In this document: piece by piece, positions 8,301 to 12,791 of the stretch
How the letters are laid out: every line of letters starts with the position of its first letter
Numbering within the stretch: position 1 is the stretch's first letter
Assembly (NCBI GenBank): GCA_036939355.1
Contig: JALLAP010000801.1
Coordinates: 1-12,791, forward strand
Origin: Thalassiosira profunda
Taxonomy: Eukaryota > Bacillariophyta > Thalassiosirophyceae > Thalassiosirales > Thalassiosiraceae
DNA: 12,791 nt
Reading direction: 5' to 3'
Position numbers and translations under genes: made by a program
The notes under the pieces: model-generated
Told to the model about the DNA's origin: nothing
The model's input: the letters and a program-made list of their open reading frames with translations, nothing else
The model's database searches: none

Positions 8301-11300
8301 CAACATGCGCATCAAGATTGCCACTTGTTTTATTTTGGCAGCGATGTTTGGCATTGCCAGCGCTGACGGAGAGAATGGTGTTGGGGCATCTCGCCTGTAC
8401 AGTGCCGTCGATGCAGACTGCGCCGCCGCGTTGGCGTATGGTGGCGGCGAGTCAGATGGCAGGACCGACCTCCCCGCGTTGACCATTCACCTCCTTGGCG
8501 CGACACTTCCTTATGCTCACAAATTTGCGAACGAGGGTGGCGACGAACCATTGCCGATGATGGACCTGACAGAAGCGTGCCTCTTGGCAGCAGGCAGCAT
8601 GTGCGGTGCGGCGAGAGGATGCTTCAATGCAAAGGGTTCTTCAGCAGTAGAACTACAGCCAGGCAAGTTCAGCAACCAGAGAGAAGACGCAAGTGCAATG
8701 GCGTGCAGGGCCTTGTTGGCATCCTCCAAGGATCGAGCTGGTCCCCTGTTGCCTTCTGTACTAGTTGGAGCCCTGGGCGAATCGTTGGTTGTCCCAGCCC
8801 TGAGGTTGACTCTAGCCATTGCCCAAAATGGTCACTACGAAGTACGTGGAGACCTTGCCAGGAGCGGCATTCTCGTGCCGGTGGGCGACATTTTGCAGCA
8901 ATCACTTTCTTCCGGCAAGAGATACAACTTTTCAGTGTCAATCGCCATCGTGCGGTTCTGCGGACCCTCTGCGGTGGGCAGCTCAAATAGAGGCAGCATT
9001 GCAGCGCTGCAGAACGCAATACGCACGTTGTCGTGTGTGCTCGTGATACCGGAGAGCTCAGACCAGCATGCCAACGATCAGCGTAGAAACTCGCTGCTCT
9101 CACTCAAGCACGAAAGCCTTCTTGCATTGGAGGCGTTAGGCTCGAACGAAACACTTCACAGCACGCTGATTGCAGATGCGTTTCCCAGCCTGACTGAGTT
9201 CCTGGCTCAAGTGGACGAGGTTGAGGCCGGTGTTTCAGCGGAAGAATCGGATGTCATGGTCTGTTCTGCACTGAGAACGATTCAGCGGATAATCTCCCTT
9301 CCCTCTTCGGCGTCCTCTGCTGCTGCCAAGGGCATGATCGCGTCACTCGTGAAGATATTGAACGCGAGCGAGGAGAGGCCAGGCTGCAAAAAACGAGAAG
9401 TTTCAATGGAGCTACTGCATTCCATTGCGCTGGGCAAGAACGATGCTGCTGACAAGAGTGGCCTCCTGAAGAGCGGCGTCTTCGAGTCGGTAGCGACCTT
9501 GTTAGGTGAAGGGGGCGCTTCACCCAAAATGACAAGACTGGGTCTGGACATCATTGAGTTCGTCGTTGCTGAGGTTGATTCCGTAGACCCCAACTCCCCG
9601 GCGAGGGATGCTTATTTGCGACATTTCGTCAATGGCATGGCTGGCCAGGAAGGACTTCTGAGGGCCCTCATCGCGACCATGATTTCCACAAGAGGGACCA
9701 GTGGAGATGGCTCCCCTGCATCTTCTCTGTACAGCACACCGCTCCCACTGCCAGAGGACAGCAACGCACGCTATGACGCCGAGGACAAGGCCATCAAGAT
9801 CTTGTTCAGCATATCATGGCTGCTGTGCAGCGATGTCAGTGGTGCTGGCAAAGAGCATTTCTTGCATGCATTCATGCTGAAAGACGTCCGTGGATCGGCT
9901 GAGACTGTTGCAAATGCCTGCTGCATTTTCCTTCAAGTCTTGATGAATGAAAAGAGCGGAGTCTGCGTCCCGGCGAATCCTGTCGATAGATCACTCTTTT
10001 TGGATACCAAGTTGCCCACTGTCCAAAGCCAGCTGCTGGAGGGGTTGTCATCGAGTTTGGATGAGTGCCTGTCCAGCAACGAGTCTCGAGAGAACGCTGA
10101 ACAGCTGATTTGCAGCTTCAAGGTCCCAACTGTGAGCCTAATGGGCTGTCGATCGAAGGGAATTGGCCAGGCCGCGTTCGACTTGTACGAAAATGTGGTG
10201 CTCCCACTTCCGATTGATGTTCTTAGCGATCTGCTTCTCGCAGACGAGGATTCGCTCGTGTCCCTGTTTGAGCTGGTCACAGGACAAAACAATGCGGTGC
10301 CCGACGTTGATCATGCGAAGCAGACATTTGCTCTCACCCTGGGCAATCTTGCCAAGACTGGATCGTTGTCGGCAGCGGTGGAGCGCTTTGGGGTGCGAAA
10401 TCTTGCCATTGCAGCGTTGTCAGCTGCGATGCAAGGAACTGGGGATGAAACTATCGACGAGAATGAGGACAGCTTGCCTCGGATCTGCTTGGATAGTTTA
10501 GTGGCGATCTTGTCCGCCAAATCATATCATGAGTTGGAAATCACTGCATTGGAGGCGCGAACAATGTCAATGGCAATTGGCAAGATCCTGGCTTCCACTG
10601 TGCTCAACCGATTCTTCACCCAAGCGTCGCTTGAAACAACTTATGACGATACGATTGACCACAGTTCAGACCGCTCTGCAATCTCTCAGTCTGCAGAAGC
10701 CCGACTGCTTTGTTCAATCGCTTCCTATCCTGAAACTCTAGAGACACTGAATAAGGCTGGAGGCTTGGAAGCTGTGGGTCTCATCGCCCACGAGGGAGAG
10801 CTGGCGGCAATTCGAGCCATCGCAAAGGCTTGCGAATTGAGCCCAAAGTCGGTGGTGGATGTCGACGCACATCTCTCGATTCTGGACGCCCTTGTGGAGG
10901 TAGAAACTAAGCTCTCTCCAGAGCTGTCTGACCCCAGCAACCTTCGCGAGGTTGTGATCAAGTGCATCCAAATCATCATGCTCTTGAGCCAAGACCCGCA
11001 AACGAAATCAGCAGTCATGTCGGCAGAGCAAAGCTTTGGTTGCTTGGCGGCTGCGACGTGCATTATTTCTTCGAGGGCAAAGTTATTGGGTCAAGGAAAT
11101 GAAGCGGGAAAAGATGCCTCCTCTTCTGGCAAAAGGCACGTCCCTGCCAGCAAACCGACAACTGTTCAAAGAAAGGCGCCAGTTGTCAGAGCTTCAAAAG
11201 AGACTGCTGTCTCTGACGAAAAAGAGGAATTGAAGCTTGGAGATGCAGTTCTTATCGACTCGTCTCAGTCGTCTCCCTCCAAGAAGACCCAGACCCACGC

Positions 11301-12510
11301 AGAGCAGCTGGAAGGCGTCGTCGCTCATCTAGGCCCTGTTCAATTTGCGCCTGGGGACGATTGGATTGGCATCCACCTAACTGGATCCAGTGTGGGCCAT
11401 GGCAAGAACAATGGCATTGTGAAAGGCGTGAAGTACTTTGATGCAGGCTCTGAGGGCGAGAAGAATGGAAGTTTTGTCAGGAGGGCCAATGTCAAGAAGC
11501 AAGAATGTGTGGCGGAAGCTGAGGAAGAGATAGATGTGGAAGAAACCGAGGAAGAGGAACAGCACTCTGCGGTTGAAGAAAAGATCGAGCCACCAGTTGA
11601 GGCGCACCTGGAACAGACTTGGGGCCGGCTGCTAGTGAAGGGCGACCTGACGCTGGAAAGGCATGCACTATTGCTGCTACTCGGATTCTCTTTGAGCAAG
11701 CCGCACCGGGATTTGCTGATGCAGTCTGAAACTTTGGTCGACGGTATCTCTGGCGTTGTGCTGCTCCAGTCGCCGACACTCATCGACTTCCAATGCAAGG
11801 CATTGGACCTCCTGGTCTCGTTCACCCATCATCTGCACAAGTCAGATACCCACCTCACAGAACTCTTTTGTTCTGTGGTCGACTCTCGCACCAAAATGCT
11901 TCAAACGACGAGAGACAGGCGAGAGCAAGCAGGCGCGAAGCGTCTTCTGGCTTCGTCATTATCGGGGCTGCAGAATCTGTTCTGTACCTTTATGATTGCA
12001 GACGAGAAAGTGAGGTCACTGAAGATTGCCGCAGACCTGTTTGTGTTTCTGGCGGATTCATTGTACAAGGGACCCAAAGCTCGAAGATCAGCAGCACTGA
12101 AAGAGGACGGAGTGCTTTTCTGCCACCTGACATCCTTCTTCATGCTATCAATGGGATCGCAATCATTGTCAGAGTTTCTGTCGGCCAAGTTTGTTTCCTC
12201 TTGCCTCAGGCTTGTCACGATGACAGCCGGCGTAGCCTCGCTCGGTTGTCACATTCCAATTGCTGGGAGCGAAGGGGCCGATTACTGGAGTGCGGCGTTG
12301 TCCCATTGTCTTCATTACCTGTCATCCGTACTGAACGAGTCGTCTCAACAGAAGCTGGGAACCAGTTTCGCCTCTTTGATATCGGGTGTGGAGACTCCGC
12401 CGGGAGCTTTCGATTTGTGCATCAAGCACGTCGCAGATGGAAAGCTCGGCGCCTCATCTATCTCAGCGAAACAAATCTTGGCAAACATTGAACGGTTGCC
12501 TATTGAGTGA
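5372..12510 (+). CDS. Giant WW-WW-FYVE-ARM-CAP-Gly scaffold protein
   Basis: Exons 5372-6124 and 6226-12510 encode 2345 residues; the ATG sits in a GCCACCC context. WW1 is residues 1-31 (W4, F16-Y17, W27, P30) and WW2 is 91-121 (LPDGW, F107-Y108, W118, P121). A Ser/Gly/His-rich linker holds PGPPPL (211-216), a possible WW ligand. FYVE is about 221-283: ligand pairs C231/C234, C247/C250, C255/C258 and C279/C282, with KRRHHCRLCG and RIC motifs. From about 330 to 1880 the chain is helical, with ARM/HEAT-like pieces such as MILCSLLSSDDAETRTHA near 583. CAP-Gly spans about 1920-2010, with FAPG, W and GKNNG at 1977-1981, closing with GSFVRR. An acidic run (2017-2029) and about 300 more helical residues end it. 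FYVE domains bind PI3P on endosomes; CAP-Gly binds microtubules or EEY/F tails. It is inferred to be an endosome-microtubule scaffold. I cannot name a known family. Confidence 0.88.
6125..6225 (+). other. Spliceosomal intron splitting the FYVE domain
   Basis: This 101-nt phase-0 intron has a GTGAGT donor, a GCTAAC branch site about 25 bases before the acceptor and an ACACAG acceptor. It falls exactly between HHCRLCG and DVFCDACS, and removal rebuilds a textbook FYVE core. If retained, translation ends at a TGA at 6137-6139, four codons into the intron. That would leave a 255-residue protein with both WW domains but half a FYVE finger. Confidence 0.95.
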
Positions 12511-12555
12511 TTGATAAGATAAAGCGAAGCCTATGTTACCTACTTCCCTCCCAAC
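12511..12555. other. Convergent 45-base spacer
   Basis: Only 45 bases separate the TGA of the giant scaffold gene from the TGA of the minus-strand gene that faces it. GATAAGATAAAG just after the first stop is the only AT-rich word on the plus strand. The 3' UTRs of the two transcripts must overlap unless both are extremely short. Confidence 0.7.
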
Positions 12556-12791
12556 TCACAGCGCAACGACGTGACTAATCTTCACCTCTGTGGGAGTTAC
12601 ACCTGGCTCTGCAGCGGCCATGTCGAGTGAGAGGAGCATCGTATCCTCTTTCTGGATACCGTTGTCCCCAAACTGCTTCAGCAACCGCACGCATTTCTGA
12701 TTTGGGTACACGTCCATCTCGGACTTGACGAGCGCGCGGCCATTGATCGAAATCGTGACGCTGGGATTATCCAGAAACATGCTCTCGGCAA
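12556..12791 (-). CDS. C-terminal end of an unrecognised protein (partial)
   Basis: The minus strand is open from the window edge to a TGA at 12558-12556 and gives the last 77 or so residues of a protein. The ATG at 12780 need not be the start, as the frame stays open upstream (AES before MFLDNP) to the window end. The segment alternates hydrophobic and polar residues (VTISINGRALV, CVRLLKQFG, TMLLSLDM, TEVKISHVVAL), suggesting a beta-rich domain ending at the C-terminus. There is no membrane segment, Cys motif or catalytic signature. I do not recognise the family. That it is coding is supported by balanced protein composition and the position of its stop next to the neighbour's stop. Confidence 0.55.
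   Translation of the reverse strand, partial: AESMFLDNPSVTISINGRALVKSEMDVYPNQKCVRLLKQFGDNGIQKEDTMLLSLDMAAAEPGVTPTEVKISHVVAL

Noticed and set aside
11793..12491. 232-codon plus-strand frame overlapping the scaffold's C-terminus
   Set aside because: It is out of frame with the continuous 2095-codon exon and has no start context or domain; a shadow frame.

Overview
This window is nuclear DNA from a eukaryotic alga, most likely a diatom and perhaps a centric (Thalassiosirales-like) one. The evidence is the secreted protein with Pro-Ser 'QPS' repeats and CC-x2-W-F cysteine modules, a style I associate with diatoms and other stramenopiles. Genes are compact, introns are few and short (86, 87 and 101 nt) with GTGAGT/GTAAGT donors and CTGAC/CTAAC-like branch points, and coding DNA is GC-rich. 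Species-level assignment is not possible from the sequence alone. I see no rRNA, tRNA, CRISPR array, transposon or viral gene.

Layout: (1) 1-260 (+) is the 3' end of a tail-anchored Qb-type SNARE gene. (2) 261-950 is intergenic, with an ambiguous GC-rich block at about 695-907. (3) 951-3071 (+) is a two-exon gene for a 677-residue secreted, cysteine-rich protein: signal peptide, Cys-rich head, Pro-Ser linker and a tandem array of aromatic-PD / WM / CC modules. (4) 3301-5019 (-) is a single-exon gene for a 572-residue, mostly disordered, probably nuclear protein. It has a divergent FHA-like N-terminus, two CxxC pairs and a cluster of SQ/TQ motifs. (5) 5020-5371 is a divergent promoter region with an extreme C-rich/G-rich tract. 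(6) 5372-12510 (+) is a two-exon gene for a 2345-residue protein with two WW domains, a FYVE zinc finger, a very long ARM/HEAT-like helical region, a CAP-Gly domain and a further helical tail. (7) After a 45-base spacer, 12556-12791 (-) is the 3' end of an unrecognised gene read towards it.

The most striking item is the WW-WW-FYVE-ARM-CAP-Gly protein. FYVE domains bind PI3P on endosomal membranes and CAP-Gly domains bind microtubules or EB1-type EEY/F tails. One polypeptide carrying both would be a plausible endosome-to-microtubule scaffold. I do not know a described family with this architecture. The genes do not form an operon or an obvious pathway. The SNARE and the FYVE/CAP-Gly protein both point to endomembrane traffic, but that is normal neighbourhood content and not evidence of a joint system.
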